Shown here: positions 31,472 through 41,193 of the stretch, piece after piece
Layout: every line of letters starts with the position of its first letter
Numbering within the stretch: the stretch's first letter is position 1
Source: Clostridia bacterium
GTDB lineage: Bacteria; Bacillota; Clostridia; Oscillospirales; CAG-272
DNA length: 64,000 nt
Reading direction: 5' to 3'
NCBI GenBank assembly: GCA_017461765.1
Contig: JAFTXO010000004.1
Location: 27,949 to 91,948, forward strand
The notes under the pieces: generated by a model
Databases searched by the model: none
What the model was told of the DNA's origin: nothing
Seen by the model: the letters and a program-made list of their open reading frames with translations, nothing else
Program-made: the position numbers and the translations under genes

Positions 31472-34048
31472 ATGACATCAATGATGCAACAGTACCTTGA
31501 TATAAAAAATCAGTATAAGGATTTTATACTGTTTTATCGTCTTGGTGACTTTTATGAAATGTTCTTCGACGATGCCATTAAGGCATCAAGAGAGCTTGAT
31601 CTTACTCTTACAGGCAGAGATTGTGGCGAGGAAGAGCGCGCGCCGATGTGCGGTGTTCCTTACCACAGCTGTGAGAGCTATATAGGAAAGCTGATATCAA
31701 AGGGCTACAAGGTAGCTATTTGCGAACAAATGGAAGATCCCGCGACTGCCAAGGGACTTGTGCGCCGCGAGGTCGTAAGAGAGATAACTCCCGGAACGGT
31801 AGTTGAATCAACTCTGCTAAACGAAAACAAAAACAACTATCTTGCATCCGTGTATATAAGAGGAGCAAGGGTAGGTATCTGCTTTGCCGATATTTCAACA
31901 GGTGAGATATCTGCTACATCGACAGATAACGAAAATACCAAGATTTTAAATGAGCTTGGAACATATTCTCCTAAGGAGATAATAGTAAATGCGTCAGCTG
32001 ATGACGCATCGTACATATATGATTTTGCAAAGACGAGAATAGGCGCGCTTTGCGAATTCGATATGACAAGTAATTTTGAATATACCTCGGCAATCGATAC
32101 GGTCAGAAACCAATTCGGCTCCGATTTTATAGTAAAATACGAAAACGACGAGCCTATGCTTTGTGCAATGGGCGCGATACTCAAATATATAAGTGACACT
32201 CAAAGAACCGATATCTCATACATAAATAACCTCAATGTTTACGGCGAGGGTCAGTATCTTGAGATGGATCTTAATACAAGAAGAAACCTTGAGCTTTGCG
32301 AAACTATGCGTAACAAGGAAAAAAGGGGAAGCCTTTTCTGGGTGCTTGATAAAACAAAGACCGCGATGGGTGCAAGAATGCTCCGTAATTTCGTTGAGCA
32401 TCCGCTTATCGACATCAAGAGAATAAATGCCCGTCAAAGCGCCGTTGAGACATTGGTCGAAAACTTCGTTTTAAGAGAGGAGATCGCACATCTTATGACA
32501 AGCGTTCTCGATCTTGAAAGGCTTATGACAAGGGTGATCTACGGTACTGCGGGCGGAAAGGATCTTCGTGCTATCGCTTCAACGATAGCGGTGCTTCCCG
32601 AAATAAAAAATCTTTTATATACAGTAAATTCTTTGGAGCTTTCTTGGATAAGAGACGAGCTTGATACCCTTGATGACATTTATAAAATGATAGACAATAC
32701 GCTCGTTGAAACACCGCCGTTTTCCATAAGAGAGGGCGGATTTATAAAGGACGGCTTCAATAAAGACGTTGACTATTTGCGCTCAGTAATGACAGACGGG
32801 AAGGGCTGGATCTCAAAGATCGAGCAGGACGAGCGTGAAAAGACAGATATAAAAACACTTAAAATAGGATATAACAGAGTCTTTGGATATTATATAGAGG
32901 TAACAAAATCCTTTGTTAATCAGGTTCCCGATTATTATATAAGAAAGCAAACGCTTTCGAACTGTGAAAGATATATAACCGATGATCTTAAAAGTATGGA
33001 GGCTACCGTCCTTGGCGCACAGGATAAGGTCTGCTCGCTTGAATACGATATCTTTATCGCCTTAAGAGATGAGATATCGAAAAACTTCAAGAGAATTCAA
33101 AAAAGCGCAAATCTGATTGCAAGGCTTGATGTATATGTGTCCTTGGCAGAGGTGGCTATGAAGAATAATTATATTCGTCCCGAGGTCGATTACAGTGATG
33201 TGATAGACATAAAGGACGGTCGCCACCCGGTTGTAGAGCAATTTGTAAAGGATAGCTATTTCGTGCCTAACGATACATATCTTAATACCACAAGCGACCG
33301 CTTGGCTCTTATAACAGGACCGAATATGGCGGGAAAATCGACGTATATGCGCCAAAGCGCACTTATCGTTGTAATGGCTCAGATAGGCTCGTTCGTTCCG
33401 GCGAAGGAAGCAAGGATTGGCGTTGTGGACAAGCTCTTTACCCGTGTGGGCGCATCGGACGATTTAGCATCGGGACAGTCCACATTTATGCTTGAAATGA
33501 CCGAGGTCGCGTATATACTTGAAAATGCGACCAAGCGCAGCTTTATAATATACGACGAGATCGGCAGAGGAACGAGCACCTATGACGGAATGAGCATGGC
33601 GCGCGCCATAGCCGAATATACCGCAAGTAAAAAGATCGGCGCAAAGACGATGTTTGCAACGCACTATCACGAGCTTACCTCACTTGAGGATGAGATAAGC
33701 GGAATAGTAAACTATAATATAGCCGCAAAAAAGCGCGGAGAGGATATCGTATTTCTTCGGAAGATCGTAAAAGGTCCGACAGACGACAGCTACGGTATCG
33801 AGGTATCAAAGCTTGCAGGCGTGCCAAACGAGGTCGTTAAACGTGCTAAGCAGATACTTAACGATATCTTAAGCGGAGAAATGCAAATAAAGCAGCCCGT
33901 ATCAAAGAAGGTTGAGCCTAAAATGGAGCTCTCTATCGATGATATCGGAGTTTACGAGGCTGCTGACAGAATAAAAAAGATAGATATAAATACACTTACG
34001 CCTATTGAGGCAATGAATTTTATATTCGAGCTTAAAAAGTTATTTTGA
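31472..34048 (+). CDS. mutS: DNA mismatch repair protein MutS
   Basis: Mismatch-recognition ATPase, 858 aa. Mismatch-binding FYEMF is in LGDFYEMFFDDA near residue 27, with connector, lever and clamp domains after it. The C-terminal ABC-type ATPase has Walker A GPNMAGKST, the signature STFMLEM, Walker B IIYDEIGRGTSTYDG and the His switch in FATHYHEL. A short C-terminal helix-turn-helix dimerisation tail is present. The ATG follows CGGAGG. It is followed by mutL after 16 bases, giving a complete mismatch repair pair. Confidence 0.97.
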   Translation: MTSMMQQYLDIKNQYKDFILFYRLGDFYEMFFDDAIKASRELDLTLTGRDCGEEERAPMCGVPYHSCESYIGKLISKGYKVAICEQMEDPATAKGLVRREVVREITPGTVVESTLLNENKNNYLASVYIRGARVGICFADISTGEISATSTDNENTKILNELGTYSPKEIIVNASADDASYIYDFAKTRIGALCEFDMTSNFEYTSAIDTVRNQFGSDFIVKYENDEPMLCAMGAILKYISDTQRTDISYINNLNVYGEGQYLEMDLNTRRNLELCETMRNKEKRGSLFWVLDKTKTAMGARMLRNFVEHPLIDIKRINARQSAVETLVENFVLREEIAHLMTSVLDLERLMTRVIYGTAGGKDLRAIASTIAVLPEIKNLLYTVNSLELSWIRDELDTLDDIYKMIDNTLVETPPFSIREGGFIKDGFNKDVDYLRSVMTDGKGWISKIEQDEREKTDIKTLKIGYNRVFGYYIEVTKSFVNQVPDYYIRKQTLSNCERYITDDLKSMEATVLGAQDKVCSLEYDIFIALRDEISKNFKRIQKSANLIARLDVYVSLAEVAMKNNYIRPEVDYSDVIDIKDGRHPVVEQFVKDSYFVPNDTYLNTTSDRLALITGPNMAGKSTYMRQSALIVVMAQIGSFVPAKEARIGVVDKLFTRVGASDDLASGQSTFMLEMTEVAYILENATKRSFIIYDEIGRGTSTYDGMSMARAIAEYTASKKIGAKTMFATHYHELTSLEDEISGIVNYNIAAKKRGEDIVFLRKIVKGPTDDSYGIEVSKLAGVPNEVVKRAKQILNDILSGEMQIKQPVSKKVEPKMELSIDDIGVYEAADRIKKIDINTLTPIEAMNFIFELKKLF

Positions 34049-34064
34049 AAGGAAGTGAACAACA

Positions 34065-36026
34065 GTGGGAAGGATCAATTTACTTGGCTTTGATGTTGCC
34101 AATTTAATAGCAGCAGGAGAGGTCGTTGACCGTCCTTCGTCTGTTGTAAAGGAGCTTCTTGAAAACGCAATAGATTCGGGCGCTGATGCAATAACCGTAG
34201 AAATAAAAAAGGGCGGAACTGCATTTATCCGTATAACCGATAACGGTTGCGGTATAGAATATGATGATCTGCCTGTTGCTATTTTGCGTCACGCAACGAG
34301 TAAAATAAAGGATCAGACCGATCTTGAAGCCATAATGACCCTGGGCTTCAGAGGAGAGGCGCTTGCCGCGATATCCTCCGTATCAAAGGTCAGAATAATG
34401 TCAAAGCAAAGGGAAAGCTCCATCGGCGGATTTTTGGAGTGCCACGGCGGTGAGGTAATATCTCATATGCAAACGGGCTGTGCCGACGGAACTACCGTTA
34501 TAGTAGAGGATCTTTTCTATAATGTTCCCGCACGAAAGAAATTTCTTAAAAAGGACGTCACCGAAACGGGTGCTATAACGGGCGTTGTCGAAAAGGTAGC
34601 GCTTTCAAAGCCCGATATATCCTTCAGATATATAATAGACGGCGAGGTGAAATACGTCACCTCAGGCGACGGAAGCCTTTCAAATACGATATACGCGCTT
34701 CTCGGAAGGGAAATAACGAAGCAATCGATGCAGGTATCCCGAGAGGAGAGCGGAGTGAAGATAGACGGATTTATATCAACTCCCGAATTCGTGCGCTCTA
34801 ACAGAAACTTAGAGAATTTTTATATAAATTCAAGATATGTAAAGAGCAAGACCGCATCTGCTGCTATCGAACAAGCGTATCAATCGTATATCCCATCCGA
34901 TAAATTCCCTTTTTGTGTTTTGAATATAGAGATAGATCCCAAAACGGTTGATGTAAATGTTCATCCGTCAAAGCTTGAGGTCAAATTTTCAAACGAAAGG
35001 CTCATCTTTGAAGCCGTATATTATGCGGTGAGAAGCGCACTTTCAAACAATATAACGCGCCCTGAGCTTTACAAGGAAAACGACACATCATTGCCGAAAT
35101 CCACACCCTCGGTATTTCCCGTATACGATAAGGAAGCGCCGAAGGCGGAAAGGATGGCGTTTGACTCAAAGGGAAATATCGGTACGCTTAGAAGTCCCAC
35201 AACACTCAGCTACGATAGCGTGAGTGCGCCAAAGAGCGCAAGCTTCTTCGAGGTATATAATACTGCAAAGAACGACACATCTCCCTATAAAAAGACACTT
35301 GATGCTGTTTTTGGTGACAAAAAACAAGAAATAAAAGCACCGATTATCGACACATCATGCGAGAAAACGCCACAAAGCAACATTGTCGAAATACCGAAAT
35401 ATATTGAGAAAAACGAGACGGTAAGTGTCGAAAAAACAGTTCCCGACTACAAAATAATTGGGGAAGCCTTTAATTCATACGTTATAGCGGAGCTTGGAGA
35501 AACGATGTATCTTATAGATAAGCACGCCGCGCACGAAAGAATAATGTTTGAACAGTTAAAGGAAACTATGAAATCAGCCACTCCCTCGTCCCAAATGCTT
35601 CTTATACCGCTCGAGGTTCATTTGACCTCCGAGGAGAAAGCTACTGTTTGTGAGTGGGAGGAGGATATAAGAAAAACAGGCTTCGGCTTTGAAATAGACG
35701 ACACGTCTGTCGTGAAAATATACGAAATTCCATCGGGAATAGAGCAGAGCGCGGCTGCGGATATGCTTATTACTTTTGCGTCCCGTCTTGTAAAAGGAGA
35801 AGGAGATGCGCAAAAAACGAAGGATGAATTTTTCGAGCGTGCTTTGTATCAGGCAGCCTGCAAGGCGTCGATCAAGGCGGGCAGAGTGTACGATGAAGCG
35901 CATATAAAATGGATATGCGACAGGGTTTTCACGCTTGATAATATTAAGTATTGCCCACACGGCCGCCCCGTAGCCTTTGAAATCACGAAGCATTATCTCG
36001 AAAAGCAGTTTGAAAGGATCAAATAA
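34065..36026 (+). CDS. mutL: DNA mismatch repair protein MutL
   Basis: GHKL ATPase with C-terminal endonuclease domain, 653 aa. ATP-binding motifs: ELLENAIDSGAD, DNGCGI, TLGFRGEAL. A variable Ser/Lys-rich linker spans about 335-455. The C-terminal domain carries the endonuclease motif DKHAAHERIMFE, i.e. DQHA(x)2E(x)4E with Lys for Gln, plus ACKASIKAGR and CPHGRP, as in MutL proteins that nick DNA themselves. The start is GTG at 34065 with GAAAGGAAG upstream. It overlaps tgt by one base. Confidence 0.95.
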   Translation: MGRINLLGFDVANLIAAGEVVDRPSSVVKELLENAIDSGADAITVEIKKGGTAFIRITDNGCGIEYDDLPVAILRHATSKIKDQTDLEAIMTLGFRGEALAAISSVSKVRIMSKQRESSIGGFLECHGGEVISHMQTGCADGTTVIVEDLFYNVPARKKFLKKDVTETGAITGVVEKVALSKPDISFRYIIDGEVKYVTSGDGSLSNTIYALLGREITKQSMQVSREESGVKIDGFISTPEFVRSNRNLENFYINSRYVKSKTASAAIEQAYQSYIPSDKFPFCVLNIEIDPKTVDVNVHPSKLEVKFSNERLIFEAVYYAVRSALSNNITRPELYKENDTSLPKSTPSVFPVYDKEAPKAERMAFDSKGNIGTLRSPTTLSYDSVSAPKSASFFEVYNTAKNDTSPYKKTLDAVFGDKKQEIKAPIIDTSCEKTPQSNIVEIPKYIEKNETVSVEKTVPDYKIIGEAFNSYVIAELGETMYLIDKHAAHERIMFEQLKETMKSATPSSQMLLIPLEVHLTSEEKATVCEWEEDIRKTGFGFEIDDTSVVKIYEIPSGIEQSAAADMLITFASRLVKGEGDAQKTKDEFFERALYQAACKASIKAGRVYDEAHIKWICDRVFTLDNIKYCPHGRPVAFEITKHYLEKQFERIK

Positions 36027-37162
36027 TGTTTGAAGTATTAAAAACCGATAACCGCGCAAGACGCGGAAGAATGACTACCGTTCACGGCGTTATAGAGACC
36101 CCTGTGTTTATGAATGTAGGTACTTGTGCCGCAATAAAGGGCGGCGTCTCGACGGACGATTTAAAGGAGATAAACTGTCAGGTTGAGCTTTCAAATACCT
36201 ATCATCTTCATTTAAGACCGGGCGACAGACTTATACACGATCTTGGCGGAATACACAAGTTCTTTAATTGGGATAAGCCCGTTCTTACCGACAGCGGCGG
36301 ATTTCAGGTCTTTTCGCTTGCATCGTTGCGTAAAATAACCGAGGAGGGCGTGCGTTTTGCATCTCATATAGACGGTAAACGAATATTTATGGGCCCTGAG
36401 GAAAGTATGCAGATACAGTCAAACCTCGCATCTACGATAGCGATGGCGTTTGACGAATGTATCGAAAATCCTGCTCCCTACGATTATACTAAAAAATCGT
36501 GCGACCGCACTGTAAGATGGCTTAAGAGATGTAAGGACGAAATGGCGCGCCTTAATTCGCTTCCCGATACTATAAATAAAAATCAGCTTCTTTTCGGAAT
36601 AAATCAAGGAAGCACTTATGAGGATCTGCGTATCGAGCATATGAAGCAGATAGCCGAGCTTGATCTTGACGGATATGCGATCGGCGGTCTTGCCGTTGGC
36701 GAGGCAACTGAGGATATGTACAGAATAATCGATGTGGTAGAGCCTTATATGCCAAAGGAAAAGCCAAGATACCTAATGGGCGTCGGAACTCCGTGCAATA
36801 TCTTGGAAGCAGTACACAGAGGAATTGACTTCTTTGACTGTGTAATGCCGTCAAGAAACGCTCGTCACGGAAATTTATTTACGTGGCACGGAAAGATGAA
36901 TATCGTAAATGAGAAATATATGCGCGACCCGCGTCCGATAGACGAGGGATGCGGATGTCCCGCTTGCAAAAGCTATTCGAGAGCATATATAAGACACCTT
37001 ATAAAAGCTAAGGAAACGCTTGGAATGCGCCTTTGCGTATTGCATAATCTCTATTTCTATAATGAGCTTATGCAAAAAATACGCGACGCGCTTGACGGCG
37101 ATTATTTCGAAAGCTTTTATCAAAAATATCATATAGCATTAGGTGAAAGAAATCCGGACTGA
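36026..37162 (+). CDS. tgt: tRNA-guanine transglycosylase
   Basis: Exchanges G34 of GUN-anticodon tRNAs for preQ1 on the queuosine pathway. 378 aa. Catalytic Asp in LTDSGGFQVFS, substrate-binding FDECIENP and AIGGLAVGE, second catalytic Asp in GIDFFDCVMPSRNARHG, and the zinc site CGCPACKSYSRAYIRHL with a distal His. The start overlaps the mutL stop (TAATG). No queA, queC-F or preQ1 transporter is nearby, so queuosine supply is encoded elsewhere. Last gene before a strong terminator. Confidence 0.96.
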   Translation: MFEVLKTDNRARRGRMTTVHGVIETPVFMNVGTCAAIKGGVSTDDLKEINCQVELSNTYHLHLRPGDRLIHDLGGIHKFFNWDKPVLTDSGGFQVFSLASLRKITEEGVRFASHIDGKRIFMGPEESMQIQSNLASTIAMAFDECIENPAPYDYTKKSCDRTVRWLKRCKDEMARLNSLPDTINKNQLLFGINQGSTYEDLRIEHMKQIAELDLDGYAIGGLAVGEATEDMYRIIDVVEPYMPKEKPRYLMGVGTPCNILEAVHRGIDFFDCVMPSRNARHGNLFTWHGKMNIVNEKYMRDPRPIDEGCGCPACKSYSRAYIRHLIKAKETLGMRLCVLHNLYFYNELMQKIRDALDGDYFESFYQKYHIALGERNPD

Positions 37163-37200
37163 TGATAAAATGGTGTTATTTTAAAATAGATTAACGATAA

Positions 37201-37236
37201 AAATGAGGTTGTCGCTAATGCGACAGCCTCATTTTT
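37201..37236. terminator. Bidirectional terminator between tgt and the GH38 gene
   Basis: 15-bp stem (37201-37215 with 37220-37234, one G-T pair) with T runs on both sides. Serves the convergent tgt (plus) and GH38 (minus) genes. Confidence 0.92.
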
Positions 37237-37240
37237 TAGT

Positions 37241-40200
37241 TTAATGCTTAAATTTAAGAGTAACAATTTCAAATCCGCCAATATCAAACGCAACCTTGCC
37301 GTTTTTGATCTCGAGCTTTTCAAGCTCATTTTCGAGCATATCGCAAAGATAGCATTCCTTAGCCTCGAAGCCAATGCTTAGCTCAGCCTTTGTACGAATG
37401 TTCTTGCACTCGTAAATACGTATGACCGTGTCAGAGCTGCCCTCAGCCTCTTTTATTGTTTCGCAGATCACATTTGAAGAATTTATGCTTATAAGCGAGA
37501 ATTCACTCGGAAGCTCACTTTTTTCACCGCAAGCCTTTACTGATGTCATAGGATAATTAAGATAATAAGCCATTTCAACTGTATCTGAGCTTGCAAGCGT
37601 ACCCTTGTGAGGACAGATCGAATACGAGCATTCCATAATTCCCTGATCAGCCTCGGGATTTGGATCTATTGCACACTTAAGGAGCGAGAGCTGCATAAGA
37701 CCGTTATGAATATCGTGGCCGTATTTGCAATCGTTAATTATGCTGACACCGTAGCCGCCCTCTGAAATATCCGCATATTTTTGAGCGCATACCTCAAATT
37801 TAGCAGCATCCCAGCTTGTGTTTTTGTGTGTCGGACGCTCAATAGTGCCAAATTGGATCTCGTAAGTTGCCTTATCAGTATTGATATCAACGTCAAATAC
37901 CGCCTTCACCATCTTGTTTTGCTCGTGCCAATCGGCAACGGTATCAAAATCAATTTTTGCAATATCGTCGTAGAACCAGATTGTTTGAGTAACACTTGAT
38001 TTCATGAACGGACGAACGATCTTTATTCCGACTCTTGCGCCGTCAAGCACCGTTTCAACGCTTTCAAATTCTGTAAGGCTCTTATAATTGTCAAGCGAAT
38101 AAGCTTCCCATTCCCAAGCCTCATAGCAATCGGGATAATCAACGTAAACTCTGATCTCGTTACCCCTTTTGCCCTCTTTTATAACCTCACGGTTGTTCTT
38201 TTTATCATAGATCGAAGTAATTTGCCAATCTTTGTCGAATTTTACCGTAAAGCAGTTTGTTTCAACTGTGTTTTTGTCGATTTTTATCGAATTTTCTGTT
38301 TTGAAGTCTTTTACGCACGAATAACCTTTAGGAGAGATATTTTTAACTATAGCCGTTTTTCCGTCGATTTTTACAGCTCCGTTTCCGACAAAGGAATGTG
38401 GGTTGAATATTACGTATCCGAGATTTTTGTCTATTCTCTTTGCAATATCGTTTTTGGATGAGTCGATTATCTCATCAGCTAAAGCCTTTACCTTTGCGTA
38501 ATCAATATCGGATCTGTCGTAAACGTCCTTTATCGATGAGCCCGGAATTATATCGTGGAATTGGTTCGTCAGAATAGTCTCCCAACCGTCCTTGAGTACG
38601 TTTTTCGGGAATTTCGTTCCGTTAAGAAGCTTGTTCATGGTAGCAAGCATTTCTGCATCGAGGAACATAAATTCGCTCTTTCTGTTGTTTCTCTTGTTTT
38701 TAGCGATAGACGTATATGTACCTCTGTGGAATTCAAGATAAAGCTCACCGCGCCATTCGGGAACGAGATTGCTTCCCTCGATTTTGTCCTCAAGTCTCTT
38801 TAAGAAATTGCCTGCAAAATCGATCTTTGCATTCGGAACTCCGCTAACTCCCTTGACACCGCGTCTTGCAAATTCAAGATGCTCAGGAGTAGGTCCTCCT
38901 CCGCCGTCACCCCAACCGAATGTTGCGATGACCTCATTGTTAAGCATCTTTTGCTGATATCTTTTCCAAGTTCCCGAAACCATTTTTGCATCACTGCCCG
39001 CAACGTACGTTGTGTATCTTTCGGGATCTTTGCCCTTGTCGTCCTGAGCGGTAAGAAAATATGTATTTATCTTCGTTCCGTCAATGCCCTGCCATTTGAA
39101 TGTGTCAAACGGCATCATATTAGTATCGTTCCAGCTTATTTTTGATGTTACGAACCAATCAACTCCGCATTTTTTAAGTATCTGCGGAAGTGCTGCACTG
39201 TATCCGAAAACGTCGGGCAACCAAAGCGTTCTCGTATTAACGCCAAACTCCTCCATAAAGAAGCGCTTTCCGTAAAGCACTTGGCGAACTAAGCTTTCAC
39301 CTGAGGTAAGATTACAGTCAGCCTCTACCCACATAGAGCCCTCAACTTCCCATCTGCCTTCCTTAACGAGCTTCTTTACTTCTTCGTAAAGCTCAGGAGC
39401 TTCCTCCTTAAGCTTTCTGTAAAGCAACGGCTGAGAGGACATAAATTTGTATTCGGGATAATGCTTCATAAGCTCAACTACCGTTGCAAATGAACGCTGA
39501 ACCTTTTCGCGAGTCTGTTCAAGAGTCCAAAGCCAAGCACAGTCGATATGCGTGTGACCTATAAGAATTGTGGTCATAGGCTGCTCTTTGCAGAATTTTT
39601 CGTAAAACTCCTCTTGCAAGAATTTTCTTGCTCTCTTTGTTGACTCAACAAATTCGTTCGATGTTACATCGTAAAGCTCAAGCATTGTAACGGCAGAATC
39701 AAGATATCTTACTATCTGAGCGTATTCATTTGAAAAAGGATCAATAAACGAAAGAATATCGTAAGGATATTTGAGATCGTAATAAAGATCGTTTACAGCA
39801 GGAATTACATTTTTTATTTCAGCATAAAATCTCGAAAGACAGGTTTTTCTTCCTGTGTACGCGTAAAGGTGTACCTCATATGAGTCCTTATCTCCGTCAA
39901 GCATTATATATCTGTGGTTTGTGTCCATACCTTGGCGCATTTTTCCGTCAACATAAGCTATGAACTGAGGATTGTCAACATACCAATCGGATGCGTTATC
40001 TGTTGATATCTTGAGCATAACAGGCATTCCCTTCATTTCCCGGGGAATATTTATCACCATACGAAACCAAGCGTGTGAATCGGGAACGGAGCACCAATAA
40101 GAATGCTTTTCGTATTTTTTGAAATTGGAAAGAGGCGGCATTTCGTTACCTTTTTTAAAACCGCATTCGAAGTACGAAATATCCTCGATCGGCTTCACAT

Positions 40201-40264
40201 TGGAAAATCGAGCATTTTCGACAACCTTTATGTATTTTGTTATTTTTCTGAACTTGTCGTGCAT
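37241..40264 (-). CDS. GH38 alpha-mannosidase
   Basis: Retaining alpha-mannosidase, 1007 aa. The zinc-binding HTHIDCAWLW motif (about residues 236-245) and the nucleophile Asp in LWLPDVFGYSAALPQI are clear, as are the helical linker and large C-terminal beta-sandwich domains. No signal peptide, so it acts on imported oligosaccharides in the cytosol. I start it at the ATG at 40264, with GGAGG 6 bases upstream; an upstream TTG frame overlaps that site. It is monocistronic. Together with the GH92 gene at 42849 it suggests use of host N-glycan or fungal mannan fragments. Confidence 0.92.
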   Translation of the reverse strand: MHDKFRKITKYIKVVENARFSNVKPIEDISYFECGFKKGNEMPPLSNFKKYEKHSYWCSVPDSHAWFRMVINIPREMKGMPVMLKISTDNASDWYVDNPQFIAYVDGKMRQGMDTNHRYIMLDGDKDSYEVHLYAYTGRKTCLSRFYAEIKNVIPAVNDLYYDLKYPYDILSFIDPFSNEYAQIVRYLDSAVTMLELYDVTSNEFVESTKRARKFLQEEFYEKFCKEQPMTTILIGHTHIDCAWLWTLEQTREKVQRSFATVVELMKHYPEYKFMSSQPLLYRKLKEEAPELYEEVKKLVKEGRWEVEGSMWVEADCNLTSGESLVRQVLYGKRFFMEEFGVNTRTLWLPDVFGYSAALPQILKKCGVDWFVTSKISWNDTNMMPFDTFKWQGIDGTKINTYFLTAQDDKGKDPERYTTYVAGSDAKMVSGTWKRYQQKMLNNEVIATFGWGDGGGGPTPEHLEFARRGVKGVSGVPNAKIDFAGNFLKRLEDKIEGSNLVPEWRGELYLEFHRGTYTSIAKNKRNNRKSEFMFLDAEMLATMNKLLNGTKFPKNVLKDGWETILTNQFHDIIPGSSIKDVYDRSDIDYAKVKALADEIIDSSKNDIAKRIDKNLGYVIFNPHSFVGNGAVKIDGKTAIVKNISPKGYSCVKDFKTENSIKIDKNTVETNCFTVKFDKDWQITSIYDKKNNREVIKEGKRGNEIRVYVDYPDCYEAWEWEAYSLDNYKSLTEFESVETVLDGARVGIKIVRPFMKSSVTQTIWFYDDIAKIDFDTVADWHEQNKMVKAVFDVDINTDKATYEIQFGTIERPTHKNTSWDAAKFEVCAQKYADISEGGYGVSIINDCKYGHDIHNGLMQLSLLKCAIDPNPEADQGIMECSYSICPHKGTLASSDTVEMAYYLNYPMTSVKACGEKSELPSEFSLISINSSNVICETIKEAEGSSDTVIRIYECKNIRTKAELSIGFEAKECYLCDMLENELEKLEIKNGKVAFDIGGFEIVTLKFKH

Positions 40265-40297
40265 AAAAGCCTCCAATAATTATTTATTGTTAATATA

Positions 40298-40326
40298 ATA
40301 ATATCATATATAGAGAGAAAAATCAA
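40298..40326 (-). promoter_or_regulatory. Promoter of the GH38 gene
   Basis: Minus strand: TTGATT (40326-40321), 17-bp spacer ending TGA, TATTAT (40303-40298). Its -35 lies 10 bases from the -35 of the divergent HMA-gene promoter. Confidence 0.72.
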
Positions 40327-40335
40327 TTGCATAGC

Positions 40336-40364
40336 TTGACAAAAATTAAAAAATAATATATAAT
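40336..40364 (+). promoter_or_regulatory. Consensus promoter of the HMA-domain gene
   Basis: TTGACA (40336-40341), 17-bp spacer, TATAAT (40359-40364), both perfect. Start expected near 40371. Confidence 0.88.
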
Positions 40365-40373
40365 TGCTCTGTA

Positions 40374-40389
40374 GTTAGCTCGCGCTAAC
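40374..40389 (+). promoter_or_regulatory. Palindrome at the transcription start of the HMA gene
   Basis: GTTAGC (40374-40379), TCGC, GCTAAC (40384-40389), directly downstream of the -10 box where a repressor would block initiation. The half-sites recall DtxR/MntR-type TTAG...CTAA operators. It could equally act as an RNA hairpin in the leader. Confidence 0.4.
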
Positions 40390-40403
40390 CGAAAGGAGAA
40401 AAT

Positions 40404-40661
40404 ATGATAAGGATCACAATGAAAATAGACGGAATGATGTGCGGTATGTGTGAGGCACATATGAATGATGCGATCCGCCAAGCCTTCAAAATAAAGAAGG
40501 TAACATCATCACATTCTAAAAATGAATCGGTAATAATAACCGAAAATGACATATCAGAGCAGGAGCTTGCGAAAACTGTCGAAAAAACAGGATATAAACT
40601 CCTTGATGTAAAAAAAGAGCCTTATGAGAAAAAGGGACTTTTCTCATTTTTGAAGAAATAA
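40404..40661 (+). CDS. Small heavy-metal-associated (HMA) domain protein
   Basis: 85 aa. A ferredoxin-like HMA fold with the metal-binding GMMCGMCEAH motif (Cys13 and Cys16) and a typical DxxxxELAKTVEKTGY C-terminal half. Such proteins act as copper chaperones or metal carriers to P-type ATPases. The tail is basic and ends in FSFLKK. The ATG at 40404 follows GAAAGGAG. It is monocistronic, under a perfect promoter with a possible operator. No ATPase or CsoR is adjacent, so its metal and partner are unknown. Confidence 0.85.
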   Translation: MIRITMKIDGMMCGMCEAHMNDAIRQAFKIKKVTSSHSKNESVIITENDISEQELAKTVEKTGYKLLDVKKEPYEKKGLFSFLKK

Positions 40662-40685
40662 AAAAGCGCCAAGCGGCGCTTTTTT
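40661..40685. terminator. Bidirectional terminator after the HMA gene
   Basis: 10-bp stem (40661-40670 with 40675-40684), loop AAGC, T runs both sides. Also overlaps the end of the convergent membrane-protein gene at 40684. Confidence 0.92.
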
Positions 40686-41193
40686 ATTTGCAGTATAATG
40701 CATACAGTCTTTTTCTGTATATTCCGAGATAAACGTAATACGATAGTAAAACGGTAATAAGTGAAATTATATATGAAATAAAGCTATCGAATTTTGTCGC
40801 AAGCATAAACATAGGAGAAAAAGCAAAGCGAATTAAGTCGGAGCTTGACAAAGCATATATAATAGTGATAAAGATAATTATAAATGTTAAAAAATATTCG
40901 TTTTTCAAAAAGCAAACGATAATATCCTTGAATATTCCTTTATATTCTTTATCCTCATAGTTGCTTTTTAAAATTTTCAAGCCATTAGCTTTTAAAAAAT
41001 GCTTGGTATATACAAGTGACATTGAAAATAATACGCAAATGAATATCGATATAGAATACGATAAGCTTTTCCATAGAATTTCTCCGAGAAGCTGAGAAAT
41101 TATCAAAAAGAGAAAAAGATAACTAACAAAAGAGATAGCCAAGGAGACGAGTATATAAACAATGTCAAGAAAAAGATTTTTTATATTATTCAT
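40684..41193 (-). CDS. Membrane protein of unknown function in the LytTR cassette
   Basis: 169 aa with four hydrophobic segments (about 8-35, 42-62, 95-117 and 133-158 from this start). No catalytic or binding motif recognised; the cytosolic loop between segments two and three is Lys/Glu-rich. The ATG at 41193 overlaps the stop of the DUF3021 gene, so both are co-translated. As last gene of the cassette it may be the effector or target of the LytTR/DUF3021 pair. Its family is not one I can name. Confidence 0.7.
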   Translation of the reverse strand: MNNIKNLFLDIVYILVSLAISFVSYLFLFLIISQLLGEILWKSLSYSISIFICVLFSMSLVYTKHFLKANGLKILKSNYEDKEYKGIFKDIIVCFLKNEYFLTFIIIFITIIYALSSSDLIRFAFSPMFMLATKFDSFISYIISLITVLLSYYVYLGIYRKRLYALYCK

